In this document: positions 40,466 through 49,146 of the stretch, one piece after another | Layout of the letters: each line of letters begins with the position of its first letter | Position numbering within the stretch: the stretch's first letter is position 1 | Assembly (NCBI GenBank): GCA_024637305.1 | Contig: JAGXFI010000124.1 | Span: forward strand, 1-53,837 | Source of the DNA: Sulfitobacter sp. | GTDB lineage: Bacteria > Pseudomonadota > Alphaproteobacteria > Rhodobacterales > Rhodobacteraceae | Reading direction: 5' to 3' | Length of the DNA stretch: 53,837 nt | Position numbers and translations under genes: made by a program | Notes under the pieces: model-generated | Databases searched by the model: none | Told to the model about the DNA's origin: nothing | The model's input: the letters and a program-made list of their open reading frames with translations, nothing else

Positions 40466-40544
40466 TTTTGGGGTCGCCGCTGCGGGGATCTGCGATCAGT
40501 GAGAGACTGATCTGGAGGGACCTTCCGCCCACGGCGACCCAAAA
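40466..40544. repeat. Long palindromic element in the trmFO leader
   Basis: The outer stem TTTTGGGGTCGCCG / CGGCGACCCAAAA (13 pairs, one bulge) encloses GCGG/CCGC and GGTC/GATC pairs and an apical GATCAGT-GAGAG-ACTGATC hairpin (seven pairs). It lies about 60 bases before the trmFO start. It can fold on either strand and has no T tract. It may be a small RNA, a leader structure or a dispersed palindromic repeat; I could not assign a known family. SRP RNA is excluded because the conserved tip motif is missing. Confidence 0.55.
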
Positions 40545-40642
40545 CTATCAGGCCATCGGGCCAATGACTTATTCATGCCACAATGCTGCCCGATTTGACA
40601 ATTCGTTTTTTGGAAACAATCAATGCCGTTAGCGGAAACAGT

Positions 40643-41428
40643 TTACTGCGGCCAATCGGGGCGCCGTTTTTCAATGAAAGCCTGCATGCCTTCGTCCGTC
40701 TCCGGCTGCGCGAGGTTTTCGACCATGACGGCCCCAGTGTAGCGATAGGCGTCTGCGGTCGACATCTGAAGCTGCTCGTAAAAGGCGCGCTTGCCGATCC
40801 TGACGGCCACCCCGAGCTTGCCTGCAATTCGGTCCGCGAGCTGTGCGGTTTCCTGCTCGAGATCCTCGGGCGCTGCGACCTTGTTGATAAGCCCGTAGTC
40901 GCAGGCGGTTCTGGCGTCGATGAAATCACCTGTGGTCAGCATTTCGAACGCTTTCTTCGGCGGGATGTTCCGACTGAGTGCGACCATGGGCGTGGAACAG
41001 AATAATCCGATGTTGACACCGTTCACGCCAAAACGGGTGTCTTGCGCTGCGACCGCCAGATCGCAGGTCGCGACAAGCTGGCATCCGGCTGCGGTGGCGA
41101 TCCCATGCACCTGCGCGATGACGGGTTGGGGCAGGGACTGAATGCGCGCCATGACGCTGGTGCAGCGGTCGAACAGATCGCTGAAGGCTGCGGCACCGTT
41201 ATCGTCCGATTGACGCATCGCCTGCATTTGCCGCAAGTCGTGACCAGCGCAAAACGCCTTGCCCGCGCCGCGCAAGGTGATTACGCGGGTCTCGGGATCA
41301 TTTGCAAAACCGTCCAGTGCAGTTTGCAAAGCCTCGAGCATCTCGTCCGATAACGCATTGAGCCGCTCAGGGCTATTCATGGTGAGGTCCGCCACAGCGC
41401 CCCGCCGCTTGATTTCGAGAATTGACAT
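40643..41428 (-). CDS. Enoyl-CoA hydratase/isomerase family protein
   Basis: This 261-aa crotonase-fold protein has the oxyanion-hole segments KAFCAGHDL and HGIATAAGCQLVATCDLAVA. Its sequence is of the ECHDC3-like subgroup, whose substrate is poorly defined, so beta-oxidation is only one option. Start at ATG 41428 has GGAG six bases upstream; in-frame codons up to 41632 overlap the divergent thioesterase gene and are excluded. Confidence 0.88.
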   Translation of the reverse strand: MSILEIKRRGAVADLTMNSPERLNALSDEMLEALQTALDGFANDPETRVITLRGAGKAFCAGHDLRQMQAMRQSDDNGAAAFSDLFDRCTSVMARIQSLPQPVIAQVHGIATAAGCQLVATCDLAVAAQDTRFGVNGVNIGLFCSTPMVALSRNIPPKKAFEMLTTGDFIDARTACDYGLINKVAAPEDLEQETAQLADRIAGKLGVAVRIGKRAFYEQLQMSTADAYRYTGAVMVENLAQPETDEGMQAFIEKRRPDWPQ

Positions 41429-41485
41429 CTTGCTCTCCGCTGCTGTTCGGGGAATTTTACCGCAACCAAGCAGGAGAGAGAAGCG

Positions 41486-41923
41486 ATGGCAGAGCACAGG
41501 CAAGTAAAAATGGACGCCAAGGCGCTGAGTGCCTTTATGCGCGAGGTGTTTCAACAGGTCGCCGACGATTTTGCCATCGACCATGTGGCACCCGATGAAA
41601 TCACCATGCGTCTGCTGGTGGGTGACAGACATCTGCGACCCGGAGGGACAATCTCAGGACCCTCGATGTTTGCCCTGGCGGATGTCGCCGCATACCTCGC
41701 GACGCTTGCAATGATCGGGCCGCAGGCGCTGGCCGTGACGACCAATTGCTCCATCGATTTTATGCGCAAACCAGCGGCTGGCGTTGACCTGATCGCGAAA
41801 GCGCGGCTGTTGAAGCTGGGTCGGCAATTATCGGTAACGGATGTGATGCTGTATTCCGAAGGGATGGAGGTACCTGTTGCGCGCGCCACGCTGACCTATG
41901 CGATCCCGCCGGTTAAGGGGTGA
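41486..41923 (+). CDS. PaaI-family thioesterase
   Basis: This 145-aa hot-dog thioesterase shows the family core around LRPGGTISGPSMFALADVAAYLA and a later TTNCSIDFMRKPAAG strand. It probably hydrolyses an acyl- or aryl-CoA. It is divergent from the enoyl-CoA hydratase gene, 57 bases apart, which suggests a shared CoA-ester context. Ribosome site AGGAG precedes the ATG. Confidence 0.85.
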   Translation: MAEHRQVKMDAKALSAFMREVFQQVADDFAIDHVAPDEITMRLLVGDRHLRPGGTISGPSMFALADVAAYLATLAMIGPQALAVTTNCSIDFMRKPAAGVDLIAKARLLKLGRQLSVTDVMLYSEGMEVPVARATLTYAIPPVKG

Positions 41924-42004
41924 GTTAACTGGAAATTAATGGGGTAAAATAATACCGTAATTGCAAACCATTGAATTTGCTTTATTATTACTGGTGCGGC
42001 GCGC

Positions 42005-42032
42005 TTGACGCGGAATTTTCTGCGCGTATAAC
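42005..42032 (+). promoter_or_regulatory. Strong promoter of rplM-rpsI
   Basis: TTGACG (42005-42010) and TATAAC (42027-42032) with a 16-base spacer closely match sigma-70 consensus and follow an AT-rich stretch that could act as an UP element. Start of rplM is 52 bases downstream. Confidence 0.65.
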
Positions 42033-42084
42033 GCTGCTATCCCGCGTGGCATGTCCACGTGCCACTCAATACTGGAAACCGTCC

Positions 42085-42546
42085 ATGAAAACCTTTTCTG
42101 CAACACCGGCAGATATCGACAAGAAATGGATCCTGATCGACGCAGAAGGCGTCGTTCTGGGTCGTCTTGCATCGATCATCGCCATGCGTTTGCGCGGCAA
42201 GCACAAACCGTCCTTCACCCCGCACATGGATTGCGGCGATAATGTCATCGTCATCAATGCTGAAAAAGTGCAGATGACCGGCAAGAAGCGTGAAGAAAAC
42301 TTCTATTGGCACACCGGCCATCCTGGCGGCATCAAGGAGCGCACCAAGGCGCAGATCCTCGAAGGCGCACACCCCGAGCGGATCGTGACCCAGGCGGTCA
42401 AGCGCATGCTGCCCGGCAACCGTCTGAGCCGCCAGATCATGACCAACCTGCGCGTCTATGCCGGTGCGGATCATCCCCATGAGGCGCAATCGCCCGAAGT
42501 TCTGGATGTGAAATCCATGAACGCCAAAAACACGCGGAGTGCATGA
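42085..42546 (+). CDS. rplM: 50S ribosomal protein L13
   Basis: This 153-aa protein begins [20 protein letters not shown] and contains [20 protein letters not shown] and [13 protein letters not shown], the L13 signature. It is an early-assembling large-subunit protein. Start at ATG 42085; the frame is open upstream, but that part lies in the promoter region. The stop overlaps an in-frame ATG of rpsI; both genes form the usual L13-S9 operon. Confidence 0.97.
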   Translation: MKTFSATPADIDKKWILIDAEGVVLGRLASIIAMRLRGKHKPSFTPHMDCGDNVIVINAEKVQMTGKKREENFYWHTGHPGGIKERTKAQILEGAHPERIVTQAVKRMLPGNRLSRQIMTNLRVYAGADHPHEAQSPEVLDVKSMNAKNTRSA

Positions 42547-42548
42547 GC

Positions 42549-43052
42549 ATGGCTGACGAAATCAAAACACTCGACGGTCTCGAAGCCGCAGTGACCGAGA
42601 ACATCGGCGCAGTACAGGGCGTTCCCGAGGTCGAAATGATCTCACGCGAGCCCGTTCGCGACGAGCTGGGTCGTTCCTACGCCACAGGCAAGCGGAAAGA
42701 CGCCGTCGCGCGCGTCTGGATCAAGCCGGGTTCCGGCAAGGTCACTGTCAACGGCAAGCCACAAAACGAATACTTTGCGCGTCCCGTGCTTCAGATGATT
42801 TTGGCGCAACCATTCAGCATCTCGGGCACCGAAGGCCAGTTCGACGTCGTCGCAACGGTCAAGGGCGGCGGCCTCTCCGGTCAGGCCGGCGCGGTAAAGC
42901 ATGGCGTTTCCAAAGCGTTGCAGCTTTACGATCCCAGCTTGCGCGGGGCATTGAAGGCTGCGGGCTTCCTCACGCGCGACAGCCGCGTCGTGGAACGCAA
43001 GAAATACGGTAAGGCGAAAGCGCGCAAGAGCTTCCAGTTCTCCAAGCGTTAA
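42549..43052 (+). CDS. rpsI: 30S ribosomal protein S9
   Basis: This 167-aa protein has an N-terminal extension of about 40 residues common in alphaproteobacteria, then the S9 core [20 protein letters not shown] and the tail [16 protein letters not shown], whose last residues contact P-site tRNA. Start at 42549 has GGAG nine bases upstream; the ATG at 42543, overlapping the rplM stop, is too close to that site. Confidence 0.97.
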   Translation: MADEIKTLDGLEAAVTENIGAVQGVPEVEMISREPVRDELGRSYATGKRKDAVARVWIKPGSGKVTVNGKPQNEYFARPVLQMILAQPFSISGTEGQFDVVATVKGGGLSGQAGAVKHGVSKALQLYDPSLRGALKAAGFLTRDSRVVERKKYGKAKARKSFQFSKR

Positions 43053-43079
43053 CCTTTACAACCGCACCAAACTTGAATG

Positions 43080-43110
43080 CCGCCCCAAACCGGGGCGGTA
43101 TTTTTCTTTT
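43080..43110 (+). terminator. Rho-independent terminator of rplM-rpsI
   Basis: CCGCCCC / GGGGCGG is a perfect seven-pair stem with a five-base loop, followed by TATTTTTCTTTT. It lies 28 bases after the rpsI stop. Confidence 0.88.
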
Positions 43111-43167
43111 GTACAAGCGAAGTACAAGACGTCCTTCACCCGTGTCGCTTGCGACACCCATGGTTAA
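43111..43167 (+). promoter_or_regulatory. Control region of the RTX gene: repeats, palindrome and CtrA half-site
   Basis: Three elements lie between the rpsI terminator and the RTX gene: GTACAAG twice with 11-bp period (43111 and 43122), a perfect palindrome GTGTCGC-TT-GCGACAC (43142-43157), and CATGGTTAA at 43159-43167, which is an exact CtrA half-site TTAACCATG on the minus strand. No clear minus-10/minus-35 pair is seen. Regulator identities are inferred. Confidence 0.4.
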
Positions 43168-43214
43168 TATGCTAGCTCAAATGCGTAATTAGGGATTTCT
43201 TAAAGGATGCTGCC

Positions 43215-44957
43215 ATGGCTATCGTCGATTTTTCACTATCAGATGCGGTTTACTCGATACTCCTGCCCGGCTCGGGCGATTTCACCAATCTTGGAACTTC
43301 GGCTGGTGGTGACAACCTTACATGGGACACCAGCGATGGCAGCCGTGTAGTCGGCGTTGCCAGTGGGCTTGTCGTCGACGGGGCTGGTGTTCCGACAGCA
43401 GGTACGTTCAGCAGCATCCGCTTTGATCTGGGAACACCGGACTTTTACAACAACATTATCATTACCGGCCTGTCGCTTGAGGCGACGGATCTTGACTACA
43501 CTGCCGGTGCATCTGCGACGGAATCGGTGTGGGACAACATCCTTCTGGGCGCGTCCGAAATCCGCTTGAGCGAGAATTTCGCGACGATCATCTCTGGCGA
43601 TGGGATCAATCCGATCGGCACCAATGCGTTTGCGGCAAATGATACGTTCACTGGGCGAGGCGCAGACAATACGACCCTTACCGGGGATTTCTCAATTGTC
43701 GAAGCCATAACGCTGACAGCGGGATCGGACACGTTCAACGTCACGGCCGACATCATCGACGGGGACGTAAACCAGTTGCAGGATGCAACCCTGAACGGCG
43801 GAAACGACACCATCACCTTCATCGATGACTGGACCGAGGATGCTGCTGTCTCCGTTTCCGGGGATGCATATTTCGTCACGAATTCTGTTGTGAACGCAGG
43901 TGCCGATGTGATTGACCTTTCCGCCGTCTCGTCCACGACGATGGATAACCAGATCTACGGCGATGTTTTTCTGCTCAACGGCGGCAGTACTCTGAACGGC
44001 GGTAATGACAGCATTATTGGATCGGCTGCTGCTGATCAGATATTTGGCGACGCGCAGACCGTTTCCGCAACGGATACCGTGGTTGGCGGCCATGATTTCA
44101 TTGATGGGGGTGCCGGAAATGACGTCATTTACGGCGACACGCAGACCGAGGGTCCAAATATCATAGGCGGCAATGACACGATTTTCGGAGGATTTGGCGA
44201 CGATACGATCTTTGGCGGTGGCGGAGATGACAGCATCTTTGGCGGGTCGGGCGATGACAGCATCAACGGCGGGTCTGGAAATAATTTCATTGATGGTGGT
44301 GGCCGGAACGATACGATCGTCACTGGCAGCGGCAATGATACCGTGATGGGCAATACCGGGAACGACGTGATTTTCACCTTCCTAGGGGACGACCTTATTT
44401 ATGGTGGCGATGGTAATGACCGGCTTGACGGAGGAACGGGGAACGACACGATTTATGGTGGCGAAGGCCGCGACCGGCTGGTCGGTCGTTACAGCGACGA
44501 TGAACTTTACGGCGGTGGCGAGCGCGACAACGTGTTCGGCGGGCATGGCAACGATTTAGTTGTCGGCAATGGCGGTGACGACAGGTTGTTTGGCCAAATC
44601 GGTGACGACACCATATTCGGAGGAAACGGCAATGATACCATTTCCGCCGGAGACGGTCAGGACTACATCAATGGCGGAGCCGGCGATGATCACCTGTTTG
44701 GCGGTGCGGGATCGGATATTTTTGTCTTCAATGGCGCATTCGGGACGGATCGTGTTTTGGATTTCGAATTCTCAGGTGCGCATGATATCCTTGACTTGCG
44801 CGATATGGATGGGATCGACAGCTATCAGGATCTGATCGACACCCATATGCGCCAGATTGACAACCTTGTGCAGATTACTGATTTTGCCGGAAATCGGGTT
44901 CTGATTTTCGATGTGACGGTAGCGGACATGTCAAACAGCGATCTTTACCTGATCTGA
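43215..44957 (+). CDS. RTX-repeat (haemolysin-type calcium-binding) secreted protein
   Basis: This 580-aa acidic, glycine- and aspartate-rich protein has no N-terminal signal peptide. From about residue 295 to 505 it carries many GGxGxDxxx nonapeptides that fold into a Ca2+-binding beta-roll. The C-terminal 75 residues, including the DRVLDFEFSGAHDILDL stretch, resemble the uncleaved type I secretion signals of Roseobacter RTX proteins. The first 290 residues show no catalytic domain I recognise. No HlyB/HlyD/TolC genes are nearby, so export must rely on a transporter encoded elsewhere. AGGA lies seven bases before the ATG. Confidence 0.88.
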   Translation: MAIVDFSLSDAVYSILLPGSGDFTNLGTSAGGDNLTWDTSDGSRVVGVASGLVVDGAGVPTAGTFSSIRFDLGTPDFYNNIIITGLSLEATDLDYTAGASATESVWDNILLGASEIRLSENFATIISGDGINPIGTNAFAANDTFTGRGADNTTLTGDFSIVEAITLTAGSDTFNVTADIIDGDVNQLQDATLNGGNDTITFIDDWTEDAAVSVSGDAYFVTNSVVNAGADVIDLSAVSSTTMDNQIYGDVFLLNGGSTLNGGNDSIIGSAAADQIFGDAQTVSATDTVVGGHDFIDGGAGNDVIYGDTQTEGPNIIGGNDTIFGGFGDDTIFGGGGDDSIFGGSGDDSINGGSGNNFIDGGGRNDTIVTGSGNDTVMGNTGNDVIFTFLGDDLIYGGDGNDRLDGGTGNDTIYGGEGRDRLVGRYSDDELYGGGERDNVFGGHGNDLVVGNGGDDRLFGQIGDDTIFGGNGNDTISAGDGQDYINGGAGDDHLFGGAGSDIFVFNGAFGTDRVLDFEFSGAHDILDLRDMDGIDSYQDLIDTHMRQIDNLVQITDFAGNRVLIFDVTVADMSNSDLYLI

Positions 44958-44976
44958 CGGATCCAAGCGATTGCTT

Positions 44977-45009
44977 GAGGCCGGGCCGTTCCCTGAGGGG
45001 TGCGGCCTC
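44977..45009. terminator. Inverted repeat between RTX gene and convergent methyltransferase
   Basis: GAGGCCG / CGGCCTC is a perfect seven-pair stem with a 19-base loop between the two convergent stop codons. Likely bidirectional terminator; T content after it is modest. Confidence 0.45.
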
Positions 45010-45014
45010 TTCGT

Positions 45015-45839
45015 TTACCGGATCAAGGTCATGATCGTCTTGATGGATTTCGGGTGTCCTATCTGCGGGATCAGTTGGTAGAACGGATCGGCATAGATAC
45101 TTTGAATATCACCCGGAACATCGTTAAATTTAGCCAAGTGACGGGTCTGCACAAAAAACGCATTCACACCGGTTGCAGCATTACAGCAGATGAGCGCGTA
45201 ATTGTATTTTGCAAACATGTCCACGAGGCTTTGCAAACTGGCACCCACATAATCGTCGTTCTGCCATTCATGCGCCGGATCATAATCAACCGTAAATCGG
45301 ACAGGTGGCGGGAATTTCGCGTTGTATTCGCAAATGAACAACGCCGGCGTTGCCCCCGCTTGCAGCAATTGCTCGCAGAAGAACACGTCATTGCCATCCA
45401 GGTCCATCGAAATGACGTCTAGCGCAGAAATATCGGACGCTACCGGTGTTGCTAGATCCAACAGGTTCGCAGATGTCACCCAGTCCTTCCTAAACGTTAC
45501 CCGACTATCGTCTGGAGGCGCAAATGCAAGCTCCTGACCGCCGATCCACAGACCTCGCCAGCCGGTCGCGAGCAAAATCAAGCTGTTGTTCTCCGTGCCG
45601 TCGCCAACACCGAATTCCGCAAAGAGCCCGTTCTGCTTTTCCAATCTTCGCAAGATTTCAAGGGTGATCCCGTCTTCGTCGCTTTGCGAAAACACCTGCC
45701 GGCCGTGGCGTGTCAGTGGATTGGGATGAGCGGCACGGCGCGCCGCGTGCATTGCCGCGATCTCACGCGCTTGCTTATGGCGTTCAAGTTCGACCAATTG
45801 ACGCTGTCGAGTTGCGTTGATCTGCAGGGCCTTGAGCAT
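45015..45839 (-). CDS. FkbM-like putative SAM-dependent methyltransferase
   Basis: This protein of about 274 aa has a charged, probably coiled-coil N-terminus (about residues 5-40) and a Rossmann-like domain starting AEFGVGDGTENNSL, followed by ISMDLDGNDVFF and CEYNAKFPP. These resemble FkbM-type methyltransferases, but the motifs are divergent and the acceptor is unknown. Start is uncertain between ATG 45839 and TTG 45851. It follows the other FkbM gene by about 16 bases and probably shares its transcript. Confidence 0.7.
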   Translation of the reverse strand: MLKALQINATRQRQLVELERHKQAREIAAMHAARRAAHPNPLTRHGRQVFSQSDEDGITLEILRRLEKQNGLFAEFGVGDGTENNSLILLATGWRGLWIGGQELAFAPPDDSRVTFRKDWVTSANLLDLATPVASDISALDVISMDLDGNDVFFCEQLLQAGATPALFICEYNAKFPPPVRFTVDYDPAHEWQNDDYVGASLQSLVDMFAKYNYALICCNAATGVNAFFVQTRHLAKFNDVPGDIQSIYADPFYQLIPQIGHPKSIKTIMTLIR

Positions 45840-45855
45840 GGCGGGATCCAACGCA

Positions 45856-46599
45856 TCAGTCCTTCGGGATATACCAGTCGTCGAAGCGAGAAACGTGCTC
45901 GTGGATGCGGGTATAGCCATTTGCCGTCAGCAGACGGTTGAGGTCTTCCCGTTGGGGCGCGAAATTGTGTTCGATGCACAAAGCGCCAAACTGCCATCGG
46001 TCGAAATCGAAAGCGTTCAGTATCTCAAACTCGCTTCCTTCCGTGTCGATAGAGGCAAAATCAATGAAATCGGGCGCGTCATGCTCGCGTAGCAGATCGT
46101 TCAGCGCGACTGTCCCGACTTCGTAGGTCGTACTCCGGTGTTTGTGTGAAGTCTTCATGAAGCTGGCAATCCCGGAGTTCTCGCCCCGCGGCGCCTCGGC
46201 AAATTCCAGCGTTTCTCCGGTGGATTTCCAGACGCAACGCGCGTCAACTATGCAACTGCGGTTGCGCTTGAGGTCGTCTTGCCAGCCGCGTGCGGGTTCG
46301 GCGAGGATGCCCTTCCAGCCGAAATATTTTTCCATCAGCCATGTGTTATTCAACGCGACGCCATCCGTCGCGCCGAATTCGACAAAATAACCACCCCGCT
46401 TGAACCCTGCCTGCACCAGACCGAACAGGTCCTGGCGCAATTGCGATTTCGACCGATCCAGATTGTCAAAACATTGATTACGGTATTCCGGCGGCATGAC
46501 CTTGAGAAACTCGAGGTCGAAATACCCGGGCTCGCGCGCCTTGAGATCGGCGAGGCGGTTCTTGCGGGTCAGTGTGGTATTGGTGAGGATATTGGCCAA
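45856..46599 (-). CDS. FkbM-family methyltransferase
   Basis: This 247-aa protein shows the FkbM layout: YFVEFGATDGVALNNT as SAM-binding motif, ILAEPARGW, and the IDTEGSEFEILNAFDF acidic segment. FkbM proteins often methylate sugars in surface glycans or secondary metabolites; nothing here identifies the acceptor. The start is TTG at 46599 with AGGAG six bases upstream, a well-supported non-ATG start. It leads a two-gene unit with the second FkbM-like gene. Confidence 0.85.
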   Translation of the reverse strand: MANILTNTTLTRKNRLADLKAREPGYFDLEFLKVMPPEYRNQCFDNLDRSKSQLRQDLFGLVQAGFKRGGYFVEFGATDGVALNNTWLMEKYFGWKGILAEPARGWQDDLKRNRSCIVDARCVWKSTGETLEFAEAPRGENSGIASFMKTSHKHRSTTYEVGTVALNDLLREHDAPDFIDFASIDTEGSEFEILNAFDFDRWQFGALCIEHNFAPQREDLNRLLTANGYTRIHEHVSRFDDWYIPKD

Positions 46600-46659
46600 G
46601 TCAGGCTCCTTTCACGGAGTTGGCGTGAAACTAGGCGGCAGGGAAGCGCGCTGCAAGCG

Positions 46660-47277
46660 CTACTCGTCCGCCGCGATCAATCCCAAACCGCGCAGATAAA
46701 TGCCGATGCCGGTTTCCAGCAGGTCTTCGGGCGGGAAGGGCGAGGCTCGGCCGGGTGAATTACGCGCGAATAGCTCTACCACGCCGTGACTCATTGCCCA
46801 GATATGGGCCGAAAACATCGATGCGGGAGGCCGTTTTTCCGCCGGAATATGCTGGCTCAGATCAGCGGCGGCTTTTTCCAGCACCCCCTTCGCGCGCCCT
46901 GCAACGGTGGCAAGAGCGGCGCTGTGATTAACGGAAATGCCGCTTTCGAACATGGCTATGTAATGGCCCGGATGTTTGCGCGCAAAGGCAAGATATGCGC
47001 GCCCCGTTGCCTCGAAGGCCCGCAATGCGGAAGGCTGGCCTGAGGAATAGGCGTATTCCATAAGATCGCCGAAAATTTCGTAGCCTTGCAAAGCAGCTTC
47101 GGCGATCAGGTCTTCGCGTCCCTCGAAATGACGATAAACCGCAGCGGGCGTAACGCCTGCCTGTTTGGCCGCCTCGGACAGGGTAAAGCCGGCAGGACCG
47201 CGCAGTTCGATCAGCGCCAATGCAGCGTCGACCAGCGCCTGCCGGAGATTGCCGTGATGGTAGCCCCGTTTAGGCAT
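46660..47277 (-). CDS. TetR/AcrR-family transcriptional regulator
   Basis: This 205-aa protein starts with a TetR helix-turn-helix (about residues 8-55; GFTLSEAAKQAGVTPAAVYRHF) and a C-terminal ligand/dimer domain of the WHG type. Its start overlaps the end of ppk2 by eight bases, so it is co-expressed with polyphosphate kinase 2 and may repress the unit. Ligand unknown. Confidence 0.9.
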   Translation of the reverse strand: MPKRGYHHGNLRQALVDAALALIELRGPAGFTLSEAAKQAGVTPAAVYRHFEGREDLIAEAALQGYEIFGDLMEYAYSSGQPSALRAFEATGRAYLAFARKHPGHYIAMFESGISVNHSAALATVAGRAKGVLEKAAADLSQHIPAEKRPPASMFSAHIWAMSHGVVELFARNSPGRASPFPPEDLLETGIGIYLRGLGLIAADE

Positions 47278-48139
47278 CCCATATATCCGGCGAACCGCAG
47301 ATGCTGTCGTCGATCCTGCCGATTGCCTTTACGTCCTTGCTATCATAATCCAATGCGTGCAGCACCGTTCGGATCGCGTTAAGCCGCGCGCGGCGCTTGT
47401 CGTCACTGCGCACGATGGTCCACGGGGCTGCGGCTTTGTGGGTGCGTTCAAACGTCTCGCGGATGGCATCCGTGTAGGCGTCCCATTTCCCAAGGCCCTC
47501 TACGTCGATGCGGCTCAGCTTCCATTGCTTGAGCGGATCGTTTTCGCGGGCGAGCATGCGGCGCAGTTGTTCAGCGCGATTCACATTCATCCAGAATTTG
47601 AACAGGTGAATGCCGTCTTGGACCAGCGTTTCTTCGAACGGGTTGACTTGGTAAAAGAAATGCTCGCGTTGCTGATCTGTGCAAAAGCCGAAAACGTGCT
47701 CGACCACCGCACGATTGTACCAGGAGCGGTCATAGAAAACCATTTCGCCACCTGCGGGCAGGTGTTTGACATAGCGCTGGAAATACCATTGCGTCTGTTC
47801 TGTCTCCGTCGGTTTCGGCAAGGCGACTTCTTTCGCCGCACGGGGGTTCAGGTTCTGGCGGAAACGTCCGATGGTGCCCCCTTTACCGGCGGCGTCTCGC
47901 CCTTCGAAAACAATCGCGATACGCTTGCGGTTCGCGCGAACCCAAACCTGAAGCTTGGCCAGTTCGATCTGCAGCTTTTCCAGATCCTTTTCGTACACTT
48001 TGCGCGCCAGCTCCTCCGGATGCGGATAGGTCGTCGCAAGGATATCGTCCTTGTCGGCACGCTTGATCGCCTCGCGAATATCGGCGGGCGCGTCGTTCTG
48101 GAAAAAGGCACTGATCGCGCCGTCGAAGGGTAGGTCCAT
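47270..48139 (-). CDS. ppk2: Polyphosphate kinase 2
   Basis: This 289-aa single-domain PPK2 transfers phosphate between polyphosphate and nucleotides, usually favouring polyP-driven NDP phosphorylation. It has Walker A GRDAAGKGGT at residues 80-89, the lid region NPRAAKEVALPKPT and a Walker B-type FYDRSWYNRAVVEHVFGFC. The class (I, II or III) cannot be fixed by eye, though single-domain size fits class I or III. Start at 48139 has AGGAG six bases upstream. Confidence 0.92.
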   Translation of the reverse strand: MDLPFDGAISAFFQNDAPADIREAIKRADKDDILATTYPHPEELARKVYEKDLEKLQIELAKLQVWVRANRKRIAIVFEGRDAAGKGGTIGRFRQNLNPRAAKEVALPKPTETEQTQWYFQRYVKHLPAGGEMVFYDRSWYNRAVVEHVFGFCTDQQREHFFYQVNPFEETLVQDGIHLFKFWMNVNRAEQLRRMLARENDPLKQWKLSRIDVEGLGKWDAYTDAIRETFERTHKAAAPWTIVRSDDKRRARLNAIRTVLHALDYDSKDVKAIGRIDDSICGSPDIWDA

Positions 48140-48185
48140 TGGGAGCTCCTGTGGTGGCTGTCTTCTATATGGAGTTTTCCGCCGC

Positions 48186-49145
48186 TCAGCGCAAACCCGC
48201 ACGCAACGCCGCACGGTTGATGGCAGCGATCACTTCCGTGCTTGCCGTGTGGTGCGGCATGTGTCCGATACCGGTCAGCCGCGTCAGATGCGCGCCGGGG
48301 GCTTGCGTGGCCAAGACCTCTGCGTGGATGTGCACCGGAACAATGGTATCCGAGGTGCCGTGGACCTGTTCGATCGGCATGGGCAGCGTGTCATAGTGCT
48401 GTGACATCTCGACGATATGGGGCCTTAGGGAATTTACCTGCTCCGCATTGGCGCGCATGGACGAGCGGCGCAGCGTAAGCGACGGTCCGACATGGCGGGC
48501 ATAGCCTTCGGGGGCGCTTTGCGGGGCAAAGATACCGGCAACAGTCTCGCGCACCATCCATTCGGGCGTAAAGGCGGTAATCAAGGGGATGAGCAAGGCC
48601 CCCCCAAGGGCGGATCCGTTTATCCGGTAAAGCGCACCCAATCCGCCAGGCCAAGGATTGCTAACGGCAGACACCAATACGAGCGCCGCCGTATCATCAG
48701 GCCGCGCCAACCCCCAGGCAAGCGCCACAGCCCCGCCATAGGAATGGCCCAAAACAATCGGGTTGCGCACCCCGATTTGATCCGCCGCAGCCTGAAGCAA
48801 GGCGGCCTGTTCCTGTGGGCTTTCCGAACTGCTGTTCCACGCACCAGCGTTTTCTGGCAATCGGTCGGTCCAGCCAAAGCCCGGACGGTCGAAAATGATG
48901 ACTCGATAGCGATGCGTAAGACGTTCGGCAAAATCGAAAGTAAAGTCGCGAATATTGCCGCTGGCACCGTGGATCAGGATCAGATCCGGCCCGCTGCCCA
49001 TGATCCGGGCATGGACATTGATGCCATTCACATCGAAAATATCGCCTTCTGGGCCGTACTCCGCCAGCGCCCGATGCTCTCTCACCGACGCGCGCCATTG
49101 TGTCGCGGCAATCAGACCCGCCAGCAAAATCAGCGCGATCAGCAT
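48186..49145 (-). CDS. Membrane-anchored alpha/beta hydrolase
   Basis: This 319-aa alpha/beta hydrolase has an N-terminal hydrophobic anchor (about residues 1-17), an oxyanion loop LIHGASGN, the nucleophile elbow GHSYGG and a late histidine in GIGHMPHH. The substrate is unknown. It starts one base after the metA stop (ATG 49145), so it is probably co-transcribed with metA; in sequence it does not look like MetX. A TTG at 49157 is an alternative start. Confidence 0.82.
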   Translation of the reverse strand: MLIALILLAGLIAATQWRASVREHRALAEYGPEGDIFDVNGINVHARIMGSGPDLILIHGASGNIRDFTFDFAERLTHRYRVIIFDRPGFGWTDRLPENAGAWNSSSESPQEQAALLQAAADQIGVRNPIVLGHSYGGAVALAWGLARPDDTAALVLVSAVSNPWPGGLGALYRINGSALGGALLIPLITAFTPEWMVRETVAGIFAPQSAPEGYARHVGPSLTLRRSSMRANAEQVNSLRPHIVEMSQHYDTLPMPIEQVHGTSDTIVPVHIHAEVLATQAPGAHLTRLTGIGHMPHHTASTEVIAAINRAALRAGLR

Positions 49146-49146
49146 G

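Noticed and set aside
40407-40532. N-terminal extension of TrmFO
   Set aside because: The frame is open but passes through the palindromic element; the family N-terminus and FAD motif begin at the ATG at 40406.
40466-40544. SRP (4.5S) RNA or 6S RNA
   Set aside because: The long hairpin lacks the conserved GGAAG/AGCAG tip of SRP RNA and the length and central bubble of 6S RNA.
44100-44750. Tandem DNA repeat or CRISPR-like array
   Set aside because: The periodicity reflects GGxGxD nonapeptide codons of the RTX domain; units are degenerate at DNA level and lack spacers.
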